Below are positions 25,580 to 37,831 of a stretch of 64,000 bases of DNA, one piece after another. This stretch comes from Enoplosus armatus (Eukaryota > Chordata > Actinopteri > Centrarchiformes > Enoplosidae): NCBI RefSeq assembly GCF_043641665.1, contig NC_092194.1, positions 14,490,798 through 14,554,797 of the forward strand, in the 5' to 3' direction. The translations under genes and the position numbers were made by a program. The first letter of the stretch is position 1, and each line of letters opens with the position of its first letter. The notes under the pieces are model-generated. The model was not told the origin of the DNA. It did not search any database and worked only from the letters and a program-made list of their open reading frames with translations.

Positions 25580-25580
<1 letters not shown>

Positions 25581-25637
<57 letters not shown>
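25581..25637. repeat. (TG)28 microsatellite
   Basis: Uninterrupted TG run; a shorter one lies at 25371-25392. Confidence 0.97.
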
Positions 25638-25638
<1 letters not shown>

Positions 25639-28314
25639 GGAGGGTAAAAGAGGGGCTAGAAGGGGGCAATATGGGTAACAGGAGCAGGGAGGGAGTGCGT
25701 TGGATTCATGCCCTGGCACCCTCCCTTCTTTCTCCCATCTATGCCCTGCAGGGGGACACTGGGTGGGGGTTTCAGGGTGACTGTCTGGGTCTTGTCATGG
25801 ATTTACAAGTCGGGGGAACGCTTTATGTCATTTTCTCCCCCTCTGTAGCCCCTTACACCATGCACAGCCTCCCCCTCCTTTCATTCCAGGTTACACAATC
25901 ACTGCACTGCACACAAGGGGTTGTCATCACAGGTGCAGCCGAGATTGGCCAGGATAAAGGAACGCTTCCAGCTCAAGATGTTTTTCCCCTCTCTTTTCTT
26001 TTTTCCTCAACCAGCTCCTTTTCTCTCTCCTTTCTTGTTTTCCCTTTTCTTCTCAAGTACTCTAATTCTTTCTTTTACTCACATTTGTTGCACACTTTTC
26101 GTTTATGTTTCCTCCATTTCCATCTCTATATATCTTGTTCTCTATCAAAGCAAGCTGTTTTAAAATGGAAAAACAAGTCACTATTACCACCACACAGGGT
26201 TTGTCCTTTGCCTTGATTGAAACAGGATTCTGTCCCCTCCAACTACCCCGTCCAGCCAGGAACCCAGCCCAAACTCGCACTCACACACGCCTCTTGACGG
26301 TGCCTGCCCCTTGGCTCACTCCTGAGGAACAGTCAGGCAGCCAGCAGAGCAAAGGTGTGAGATCACCAATTTGCCAAAATCGTGAATATGCGTCTGTTTG
26401 TAATTACGCAGAAAGGTCTTTCAGCCTCTCAGCCACAGAGAATGGTGAGCCTCCTTTTTGGTGGTACAGCCTTGGCCGCAGGGCCAGATGGAAAAGGGAG
26501 AGGGAGGGATGGAGGAAGGGAGGGAGCAAGGGAGGAATGTAAACTGTAACCAGGCAGCCCAGCATGTTAGAAGCTGGACCCGATCCACACGATGCCAGCC
26601 GGGCATGAAGGCAGCTCTAACGATTCCCTCCTGGGCATCTGGAAGTGGGAGAGACAGAATGAGTGAGGCCCAGGCCCACAATGCCACCCATCTCGGAGCT
26701 CAGCTAAGGAAAACAAACGCCAGCGGTCACAGAGAGGGGATTTCCGGTTAGAGTCACCTAATACCTCCCTGGAATCTCAGAGGTTTGGAATCCAGAGTTG
26801 TGGAAAAGCCCAGGCTGCTATAAGCCACACAGCAGCGATGTAATTCCACTTTTAAGTTTCACTGCTTCGTATTAAACTCTGTCGGCTTAGCATCGGGCTC
26901 CACATCCCTCTCTCTGCCGGCTTAGCACAGATGAAGGAAATAACAGTGGATTTCACTGACAAGAATAGAAAGATCAAGTGAGTCATCCAGTTTTACAAAT
27001 CAGCAAAATCCCTAAGCATATGACTTTCCCTCTCCTCATTTTAATTCATACTTTTCCCATGATTGATTTTCATTTGTAACAAGACCGGGCATTCTTCCTG
27101 TAGACTCCAGACCAGATACAGGATTTTAAAGCAGGGACTTGGCACAGCCTCCCTTACTGGAGACTGGAACATGGTGTGAAGGAGGTCAGGTGCAGGATCT
27201 CCGCCCTCAATCCCAGTGACAGGATGTGTTTGATGTGTGTGAAACCTGAGGTGACCAGGTGCCGTAGTCACCACTCATAAGCAGAATCGTTCAGTAACCC
27301 TGGTAGCGAGGCCCCTTATCCGGGTCCTTGCCTTAATTCTTTCACCAACTCCTTTTTCACAACAGATGTTGTTAGACAGACAAAACCCAGACTCCTAATA
27401 GAAATACTTTCCAAAACTCCCTGTTGGCTTTTTAGGGAGAGAGCCGATTGCGAGGCATGTGTAAGGTCGTGTGTGCTATGGGTTTTGGTCCAATTGGTTT
27501 TATGGCCTCTTTTGTGTCTTGTGATGAAACATCTGTGCACATTTGTGGACAGACTACAGTTGAGAGCACTGGGTGCATACATGTCTCGGGTGTACTAGGT
27601 GCGGCCCAAGCTGTTTACATCTTGGACCGAGTCTGTGCTGTGTTTTCACCAGAGTGGTACATGTCCTGTGAGCACTCTAACCTCTCTAGTTTCTCTAAGC
27701 ACTTTATTCAGTTTCTGTGCTCCGGGGACCAGGCGATGAGACAGCTGTGCAAGAAAGTGTGTGTGCACATACAAAAAAGTGTGTATATGAGAGCAGGACG
27801 TCTTGGTGCTGCTTGCAGCCCATGTGACCTTTTGCCCCAACGCTGCAGGACGGTGTGAACGAGCGAGGTCACCATGCGCTGCAGCGTGATGGGAGTTGAG
27901 GCATCTGTCTCGGCCGTGATGAATAGCAGGCACCTGCACTACTCACGGAAACCAGTGAGATTGAGAGATGGAGAGGAGGGGAGGAAAGAGAGTGAGTGTC
28001 CAGCTCCGAAATTGGCAACAAGAGACCTCACCTGCTGCAAGGCATGGAGCAATAAAAAAACAGCCTCCCTGCAAACCTCCTGCCTCCCTGAGAGCTCCAG
28101 GAACCCCTTCACTACCACTACCATACACACAGATACGTATTAAAGTACACACACACATGCTAGCTCAACCCGCTTTATTTGAGATGTTTGTCTTGCTAAT
28201 GTGCAGCACCTCAGGGAGAATCAGACTTAATGCAAGGAGACCGCAAACTCTGCGCTCTGTGGTCTTAATAAGGACTAACCACTTGCCGAGCTGGACCGCG
28301 AGTCCGAGGGGAGA

Positions 28315-28440
28315 GAACCAGAGAGAGAAGGAGAGAGAGAAAATGAGGATGAGTGATGATGAAGAGTGAGAAAGAGAGAGAGAGAGAGTGCAGGATGGAG
28401 GAAGAGAGAGTATGAGATGAGGCAGGAGAGAGAGAGGTCG
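28315..28440. repeat. GA-rich low-complexity tract
   Basis: Purine-rich gagaga/ggaga runs on the plus strand over about 125 bp. Confidence 0.8.
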
Positions 28441-29584
28441 GGGATTGTTTTACAAACAGAATTCCTTTAATTAATCACCCTGTTTGAACAGCTGGCCTTC
28501 TCAAGACAGGTCGTAAGGGGATCCCTACATGGAAGTGCGGATTACAGACGCGGATTCGGCAGAAAAATATTAGCTGTCAAACGTTGCAGCCGAGAGGTGC
28601 AGGAGAAGGCCCCTGTTTCCTGGTGGTGAGAGAGCCACAGAGGAGGGGTGGGGGGGGGTTGCTTCACATGGCTCCCCGAGGACTGAGGCTGCACAAGGCA
28701 ACACAGGGACCTGTGGAGAGGGGGAGCGGACCTCGGGCCAGGGGGCAGCCCCCAAGGCCAACAGTCGTCCCACAGGACCGAGCCCGGTGCAGCAGTCTGG
28801 GAAGGGGGTTCAGATTTAGGGTCACACTCTGATATGGGACTGGAAACTTAGAGACCCCCATGTTAGCATTTATGTACAGGCTGCACATAAACAAGCGAGA
28901 GCAGCTGTCAAGAGAGAATGCAGTGTCCTAGTGGTACATGTTTATTATCGATGTCCCTGCAGAGGGATTGACATCATGGTTAAGAATGTGGCTGTGAAAT
29001 AGTTGGCTACCTACTCTTTGTAAATAAATACATCCTGTATGTAGGTCAGTTTGTGGACAGGACATTGGCATTCTGAAGGAAGGCTGGGAATTACATTTAA
29101 TCACAAATATTCATCACTGAAACTTTTACATGATATGAGTTTTCTGTGGACTCCTTTCTTTCCTTTTTTGCCTAAACGCTCAGTTACTGCAGCATTTATG
29201 AGAGCAACATTTCAGACAAAAATGAATTGAATTGTCTCTATCAGTGGATTCTCTCATGGAGGACATACGTTTGCACGCTGCTTTTGCATACAGTTAAACT
29301 TTTGCAAAGAGTTAAACACTACCTTGTCTCACCATCTGAATTTATTTAATCCTGCTTTTCTCTTCATATACATTTTGCCATGAACAAAACTAGCCAAATT
29401 ATGATTGATATTATGGGAGTGCTGAAGGTACATGGCATCATTTTGTTATGAGGCAGGTGTGACCTGATAAACCCAACAGCAGAGAAATGCATGTTTACTC
29501 AATGCTCCACTGTTCTCATGGACCTATTACAATGTGATTATCACAATGTCAGCCAAGTGCTAGTCTCACATTTTCCTTGTCCGC

Positions 29585-29935
29585 CATGTACTAACTGTCC
29601 TGTCGTTTCAGATCCTGCCACCTGCAGTAACTCCTGTGTTTCTGCCATTCCCCATCACCTGACCTCCCCCGCCCACCTGTTCCCACTTCCTCATCAGTCC
29701 AGTGGCATATATACTGGCCTACTTCCATTCAATCCCTGTGCTTGTGCCTTAATGGTCCAGCCATTTTGTCTGCCTGAGTTTTGCCTGTTATGACCCCCTG
29801 CCTGCATTTTGGACTCCTGCTCTTTAGCCTGATCCCCTGTTGGATTCCTTTGGCTCATCTCCTCTGCCTGCCTGGATTTGACTTTTGCCTGTTTTTGACC
29901 TTGAGTAAACTTTGCTTGAACATATAGTTTCCCAT
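29585..29935 (+). mobile_element. Possible solo LTR or retroelement fragment
   Basis: A C/T-rich, 'cctgcctg'-punctuated sequence with tatatactgg (about 29707) resembling an LTR promoter, and a terminal gagtaaactttgcttgaac resembling the 3' part of fish Ty3/Gypsy LTRs. It may be bounded by TGT...ACA, but no convincing 5-bp target duplication was found, and no gag or pol coding sequence adjoins it. Confidence 0.35.
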
Positions 29936-31390
29936 GACGACTGGGCAAACTCCATCTGCAGAGGAAGATCTCAAAATAACAAAAGTAACTTTACGACCAC
30001 TATAAGGACCTAAAAAGATAAATTATCTTTTTTTTTCTTGCTCTTTCCTCCTGCCACCTCCCATCTATCTATCTGTTCTCCTGCCAGTTCTGGTAGCACC
30101 CTGGAGAATTTGAAAAAGCTCTTTTCTCTGAAGATTTTCATCTCTCTTTTTTGTTAGCCATTCTATAAGAAAATGGACTTCTCTCTCCACTTCTGTTACT
30201 CTGTTTCTGTTACTCTGTTTCTGTTTTCACTTTCTTTTTTTTTCCTGTTTCCCTTTCTCTCTCTCTCTCTCTCTCCCTTTGTCTTTGTCTCAATGTCTCA
30301 TTCTGTCCAGTCAGTGCAGGAGGAGAAAAGGGAGTAGTGTTGGCTCAGGTGCTTGATTGTCAGAACACTCACTTACACTGTATTTACATGTAGGGTAGGG
30401 AGGAAACAAATGTTCACCGACCACACACACACACACACACTCCACATAGCATACACACGTAACCAAGATGTATCACCCTAATTGTGTAAACAACAATATT
30501 ACTCTCAGGCCCTCCACTCCGCCTCCACTGCTCTTTCTCTCATGGCCATGATGTAATTACCAAAACACTTAATAAGTCATTGAGAGACTTGGAGGGGACA
30601 CAGCTACAAAGTGAGATTTACCATTCATGAGGCTAAACCAGAATCTTATCCACTCTTATTCAATGAATGCCAATAACAAGCACAATAATTTTAGGAAGCC
30701 GAAGCCAAGGCTGTTTTAGGGACACAGTGTTTGACTATATACCAGATATACATCAGCGAAAGGGGAGACCTGCCTGGACAATGCTGTAAAAGCTTTTTCG
30801 AACATCTGTTGGGCTTTCCTTTGAGAGCCCCATAAAGTTTCACCACAGAGTTTTGTGGTGATTTTCTGGGTCTCTCTATGTATCCCAATAGGGAGGCAGC
30901 AGCTTGTTCAGTGAACCGTGATCAGTTCAAAGCGCAGAGAGGAGTTTGAGGAGTGTTGAGGACGATGATGTATAGCAGACTGGACCACCAGGGTCATGGT
31001 TTTAGTGTACCCCTTCTGTGTGTGCGTGTGTGAAAATTCACCTCCCCCTAGATCATACACACAAATACTGACACAAAGCAATAATTAATAGTATTACGTA
31101 GTGAATGAATTGACTTTTGTAACAACCTGGTCATTACTTCAATACTGTTATTATGCTTTAATGCTGTTAAAACTAATACATTGTTATTATTAGACAACAA
31201 GCAAAGATTAGAGGCAACAAATATGACCATAAGACCATAGAATGACATCATGTTGTCCCACGCAAACACTGAAGAAGACCAGGGGCGTTTTTCCAAAAGC
31301 AGGGTTACCAATGTCACAAAGACTGGAACATTATCACTTACCTGTGCTGGAGGAGTGGTGTGTTAGATATTTCCTGTAATGGGAGGAGAA

Positions 31391-31664
31391 TTAAAGGGGC
31401 ACTCCAGCCATTTAGAATTGCACCACAAGGAATTAGGGAGCACACGTCATACAAACTAGTTCATTTCTAGCATACCCCGCTTTGAATGCCCCCTTCTTTC
31501 AAACCCTCTCAAGCTCAAGTGGCGATAACCTGATGATATGATCAGGGTTAAAGCCCCATTCACGACCACAATAGATATTATACACCTTTTTTCACTGAGT
31601 AGTACGCTGTATGACTAGACTAAACTAAACTTCATATGTAAAATTGGTAGAGAGTCCCTTTCAG
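31391..31664. mobile_element. Degenerate TTAA-type miniature element
   Basis: The left end TTAAAGGGGCACTCCAGCC and the right end, read as its reverse complement AAAGGGACTCTCTACC, form imperfect inverted ends of about 20 bp. TTAA is kept at the left and decayed to TTCA at the right. About 270 bp, non-coding, a class similar to the element at 2155. Confidence 0.45.
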
Positions 31665-33147
31665 AGGGCTGCACAAAACAGAAACTTGGTGTCATGTGAA
31701 ACTTTGTGTATACGCACTATGGCTTTGTTTTGTTCATTTGTTTACACCATACACCAACAGGGACGCATAAAGATTAAAGTGGTTACAGTAATGTAGTGGA
31801 AAAAACAGTGACCAAGACTCAGAGCAGAACAACAACATCGAGTGAGAAAAGATCAGATTCAGGATGTGAGGTCTGTCCCCGAAAATCAAACCAGGATACA
31901 AGACAAAATACATCACAGGATGTTTGTACAGAGTTGGCGGCAATGAACCAGAAGGGGAAAGGAGATGCTTTTCTTAAAATGTGTCTGTTTGTCTCCAAGA
32001 ATTGGCCAAAATTTGCTTTTCAGAAACACATTTTAGGGAACCTTGAAGTAAGTACTCAATGCAACATCACAACCAATTCCCAGCTTTCATGAGACGTGGT
32101 ACTTTTGTTGTCTCCTCCTCAGTGCGCAGAGTCTTGTGTCTGCATGCTCTTGTGTTTTGTGACCACACATGTTATTGACGGCACAACCTATTTTCCCATA
32201 AGAGAAAGAGGCAGGTCATGTATCCACCATCTGTGGGCGTCCTGCATGTGCTCATCACGGAGGCACTTGGATGTTACTGTATGTTTTTGTGTTCATGTTT
32301 GTATTACGTTAGCTGGATTAGTGCAGTTTCGTGGGTGTGTTTGCATCCATCACTCAGAGAATATGTCTGTATTGAATGTATTTGTGTGTCTGTGAATTCC
32401 CCACCCTTTTCTTTCTTTCTCTCTCTTAAGCGGTTGTTTGTGTGTGTCTGCTCTTAACAAATACAGCCACAGGATAAACAGCAACATGATAAAACAATTA
32501 CAATTAAGCACATATGTGAAGCACATATAAGGCAGAGAGCAAGAGATGGAGAGAGAGAACAGAAAGAGGCTGAGGGAGTACCAAAAAAAAGGCTAAACAA
32601 GAGACAACAAAGGAGAAGACGAGAGAAAAAGGTGTGAGAACAAGTAGAGAATGTGAGTGAGATGCATATCACTTCAGTGGCTCGTCTGGGAGACTCGAGG
32701 CGCTCCCACGTCCCTCTGCTCTCTCCCTTGGACGACCCTGCTCCCCTCTGTCTGCATTGGGAGAAAGGAAACGGACGAAGGATTTACTGTTGGGTCCTGA
32801 CTTGTACACATTCCTGGTGTTGTTTTTCTCCCCTCGGCCCCTCGGCCATACCAAAGGCCTCTAAAACAACAGGCTGTCAGGTTGTGACAGCTGGCTTCAA
32901 ACAGCTCCTACAGCAGCTCTGCACCCAGGTTCCCAGCCTCACCGTGGAGCTGTGTGTGTGTGTGTATTTGTGTCTTGGTGTGCACGGGTGGATATATGTG
33001 TGTATGTGCGTGTGTGTAGGGGTGGCTAAGTGTTTGTTTGGTCTGTACATGTGGATGTATAGCTGCTTGTGTCGGTATCTGTGTGTATCTATCACTTTGA
33101 GATAAGTAGGACTTCAGTCGCTGAGACTTAACATTTAAACCCCTTTG

Positions 33148-33163
33148 GTGTGTGTGTGTGTGT

Positions 33164-33217
<54 letters not shown>
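33148..33217. repeat. Inverted (GT)8-CCT-(CA)25 microsatellite
   Basis: A GT run at 33148-33163 is separated by three bases from a CA run at 33167-33217, so the two can pair as a hairpin. Confidence 0.95.
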
Positions 33218-33219
<2 letters not shown>

Positions 33220-34320
33220 CTCCTTATTCCCAGTGATGAGCCCAGGTGGCAAAGTGACTTTGAAGCACTGCAACCCTTCTTGTGATTCCCCTGGCCATCC
33301 AGGTGTGTGTGGGCTGGCCCGCCTGTCTCAGCCAGAGAAGGCCCTTTTTGTCTGAGCTTTGTCAACCAGGAGAGCACCATTGATCCCCACGGCTCCCCCA
33401 CCTCCTCCCCTTCAGAGTGCTACCACACCTCCAAGATACTCCCCAGCTTCAGATGTGGGAGCTGGGAGAAACCAAAGCTGTCTGGAGGATGGAGGGTGCA
33501 GGAGGTGTGGGCGTGGACAAGGGCTCCTCAAGGTGAGCAGGAGCAGCCCCTCTTAGCACTAATGGGATAATTGTTTGCACTCCACAGGTGCTCACCGTCC
33601 AAATGAGGTCACAGCTCAAGTGTGGCTCTTCAGAAGTGGAGCACGGTTGGAATTTTTTCAGCAGAGAACTGGCAGATGGGAAACAAACACACACACGCAA
33701 GACATGGACAGACCAATGGATTGTAATGTGAAAATGAGTTTAAACTTGGTAAAAAGATGCATGTAACGTATGAAACATTAACACTTGGGTTAATTGAGTT
33801 AATGTATATGCACTTGTGTAATATCACGGTTTGAATGAGACAGTAGGCTATTTGGATTAGTCTATTTCTTTATCATTGTAGTCTACACCAGTTGCTCTTA
33901 ACGTTGCACATAATGCATAGTCAGCTTGTATTAGCTTGTGTTCTTAAGCTTATAGGCTTACATGCAACAACTCTGCGTCTCTGCATGGGTCTCTGGGATA
34001 ACCAGGTTTCTTGAGCATGTAAACGTTTTTGGATTATCAATAGCAACTTTTTCACATTACAAGTTATAAGAGTGAGTGTTAGTACAAAAGAATATTGCTT
34101 GAAGTAGCTTTAAAATTACTTATCAGTCTTTCAATGTAGAAAGAAGTTGAATAAGGGGGAATAACAATGCTAAAGAGATTTTAAATGTCTTTACTTTCAT
34201 TACATTTAATGTAGGGCTCTCAATTGCACTCTGCCCAGGACTCATAAATGGCAGCAAGGCTAAACTAGCTCAGATGAGAAATAAACATTGACTACACATG
34301 TGGATGCACTATTGGCAAGG

Positions 34321-34323
<3 letters not shown>

Positions 34324-34352
<29 letters not shown>
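34324..34352. repeat. (AC)n microsatellite
   Basis: Near-uninterrupted AC run of about 29 bp. Confidence 0.93.
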
Positions 34353-34357
<5 letters not shown>

Positions 34358-35897
34358 TGAAAGATAAACTCAAAGTAAGATATACAGTAAGCCCCCTCCA
34401 CTACTGTCATTGTTCTGTGCCTTTGATGGTCTCATGCAGGTATTTTCCGTACGATATTTCCTGTTCTTTTGAATCACTCATTGTGTCCGTCCTCCACTGT
34501 GTCTTTAGGAAAGCCCCTTGACAGCTCTCTTTTTTCTTATCCACAGGTATTTACTGTCCCATCTTGTCGTCTTTACTCAACAACAACTTGCAGAGATACA
34601 AAGGTAAAAAAAAAAATCCCAGAAAAGAGTGTTGTTTTCCTGAAAAAGCTGGATGTCCCCTTGTCCAAAAAAACATTTAGGGTCTCTTCAGTAGAGGGTA
34701 GTTCCAGTGAAAACTACTGTGTCACAATGAGGTCTGTGGATTATACAGAGTAACAGGAATATTAGTTTTGGAACGACATGTTGCTGCAGATTGTTTTTGA
34801 TGTAATTTTCCAATATTATGAACACCACAAAGGAAATGAAGCCTACATTGGTTGGTTTTCCATCCATACATATGTGGACGAGAAGTCCTAAAAGTGCTCA
34901 GAATAATGGAGAGTTTAAAGATGTACAGTTCCATGACAAATGAGGAAACATTACACAGATACAGCTGAAAGCTCCGAAACAAGTGAGTTAGTGGGCCTTG
35001 AGTATTTGGTCAACTCCTGTTTTCCAAGGTCAAGAATGAACCGTCAAGCTCAAAAACAAGACCGTACCTTGTGTCACTGTGTATTTTTGTGTCAATGGAT
35101 TAATATTCTACATAGATAACCTTTATTAGAATCTTTCTAAACTTTATCTTAACCAATTTTGAGCTTAAGCCCACACTTTTACTTCACTTTACATTCACTG
35201 GAGATGAACCCTCCTGCCACTGAGGCAGTATATGTACATGCAGGTTCGTCTCTCATTGGCCATTAAGTTGAGTGATTTTATGGCTGTTTTGCAGTACTTT
35301 GTTTTCACAAAGGAAAATCATATATTAACTCGCTCCCGTGTCCATAGGGAGGTCAAAGTCCCAGGTCAGCCGCATTCTCGCTCTTGCTCTTGCTCATCGA
35401 CACTTCAGCAGGGCATTTAAAGTTCAGACAGGGAAGAAAAAGTACTCTTAAGTGTTTTCTACAGTGATTGTACATTAAATGTGTTTAGAGCACTGGAGTG
35501 CACTTTGGAAACTATAATGTGGAATTTAAAAACAATCCTTCAGGCCCGTCTCTGGTCTGAACGGTGCTTTAGGCCCGATGCCATAGTGCAGACTGAAGTC
35601 ACAATGGGAGACATCACAGAGTCACGGCCTGTAAATGTTAGCTTTAGTTTCTTTTACATCAACAGTTTACCCATCTCTAATTGGAACATGGCCCCCCTCC
35701 CTCCTCTTTCTATCTAAACACATAGACACTCACACACACACACATTCAGATATACTCACACAGTCAGGCATGCACGTACACATCCAGTGGAATTATGGGA
35801 ACATCTGGAGGAGCTCATCCAATGCACAGACAAACGTTTCCTGGAGAGCACCAAAAGAACCATCAGAGAGGCTTCAAACAGCCCGCCACTGCTAACA

Positions 35898-35899
<2 letters not shown>

Positions 35900-35938
<39 letters not shown>
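35900..35938. repeat. (AC)n microsatellite
   Basis: Uninterrupted run of about 39 bp. Confidence 0.95.
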
Positions 35939-35940
<2 letters not shown>

Positions 35941-37791
35941 CTTGGCTGTAGAGGTAAAGGCCAGATCAGATGAGCGGAGGGAACAAAGAGCATCACTTTG
36001 CACTCAAAGGTATTGCAGCACTTAAGGTTAACTCTCTGAGCACAAGGGCTGGCTTTATTCTCCGCCAGTGTCTCATCTACAAATCCTCATATATGTGCCT
36101 CCCTGCCAGGGTCCACCAGGACACGGAGAACAACCAAGTTGCATAGGGAGCTTCTTGTGAAACAATTTCAGCATGTCAGGGTCAGGCTGTCTGGCCTCGG
36201 ACAAGCCCCTGCTACCAGAGTGTATGTAGTAGGGAGGGAAGATCAATACACTGCATGCGTATGTGTGGTGAACAGTGTTATAGATGACATGAGATGGAGA
36301 CGTATTGGACAAATATCCAGTGGTTTAAAAGTAAAGACATAGCTACTGACAAACCTTCTCAGAAAAAGTAGACCATGATCACACTAATGCAGATAAATTT
36401 GAAAAAGCAAATTAGTTTTCACTATTTTTGCCTGTCATCCAGAGTAAGAAAGCATGTTTCTGACCACCAAAAATTGATCTTTTCAGAAGCACTGTGCATA
36501 AGTGAAAGGGTTTGAAACTGTCACCCTCCTGTTGATTTGTGATTCTCATGTGATAGATGTTCCATAAACATTGTCAACATATTTCTGCTCTCTAGAAATG
36601 TCAAGACTGTTAAGATATCTGTTGACCGTGTTTCATTGTATCCCTCTTCACAATACAGGTATTGTCTGCAAATATCTACAAATATAATACATTATCTATA
36701 TTTAAAGTAATGACCCCCGGTAGAAAAACAAGAAAAGTACGTCATCAGCCCATACAACATTTTCTATTGTTTATGTAGCCCAAAATCTTAAATACCATTC
36801 AGACTTAAGTATTCACTCTTCCTCAGTGCCATCACTCAAATGACATAGTCGGTTGCAGATAATATTGTAGAATTTGATTTCAAAAGCAGTGATGTATTTG
36901 AACAAATACCAATAAAAACAACATTTTAACATAAAGCCACTTCTACTCTCTCTTGATCCTGCCTTTCTATTCTTTTTTCCTTTTTCTCCATCTCTCTATT
37001 TCTCTGTCAGACACGACAGAAAAACACGGTTTATCATTATCACCCCCTCTCACCTGAGACCTCACCTCTTGCCTCCTCTCTTGCTCTACTTCCTGACACC
37101 CTCTCCCTGCACCCGCTCGGCCCTTTCACCCTTCCTCTCCCCTGCCACTACCCATCCCTTCACACATTCTCTCCTCCCCTCCCTCCCCCTCCGCACCTCC
37201 CTACCACCTAGTGAGCACATTTCCTTACTCCCTCCCTGCCAACAAAGGGGGAAAAAAAGCTTTTACTCATTAGCGGATGACCCTTGCCCCTAGGCCACAT
37301 TTTAAGAGGCTCTACTTGACTCCTGACATGGCCGTCAGCAATCAAAACATGTGCGTTCAGTGCATATAGACCTGGAAAACAGGGGGAAAGGCCAGTGTGT
37401 ATTGATGCTTGGCTCGATGTGTGTGTGACAGCAGTCTGACAGGAGACAGACAGGTTCACTAACTACTGCACAACCTCTGTGGTGGTTCCTCTGTCCCCGG
37501 GCCGGACGCTGGCAATGGTTACCCACGATGGAGATGGATCACTTTCTCTCTCTAACTCCTCATGTGGCCCGTTCGCTGGAGCCCCATTAGCTTTCTCATC
37601 AATGCGTGTGTTTACTCATTGGGAGAGGTGAAGGGTTTAGGCATAGCGTGTCAGAGTCACTGCGTAATGGTGTCGATGCTTTTCTAATTGCTCGCAGAAG
37701 TTGGATGTGGTGAGCTTGTTTAAGATCTGATGTGTTTGTGTTTCTAATTTCGCAGTGCAAACGCACATACGCTGTTTATCTCACTCTTGGC

Positions 37792-37796
<5 letters not shown>

Positions 37797-37828
<32 letters not shown>
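37797..37828. repeat. (CT)n microsatellite
   Basis: TC run of about 30 bp after ccctctctccc. Confidence 0.93.

Positions 37829-37831
<3 letters not shown>

Noticed and set aside
25545..26216. 223-codon plus-strand frame
   Set aside because: It begins by reading through a (TG)28 microsatellite as Cys-Val repeats, and the rest is low-complexity Ser/Phe/Leu-rich sequence with no domain or splice logic.
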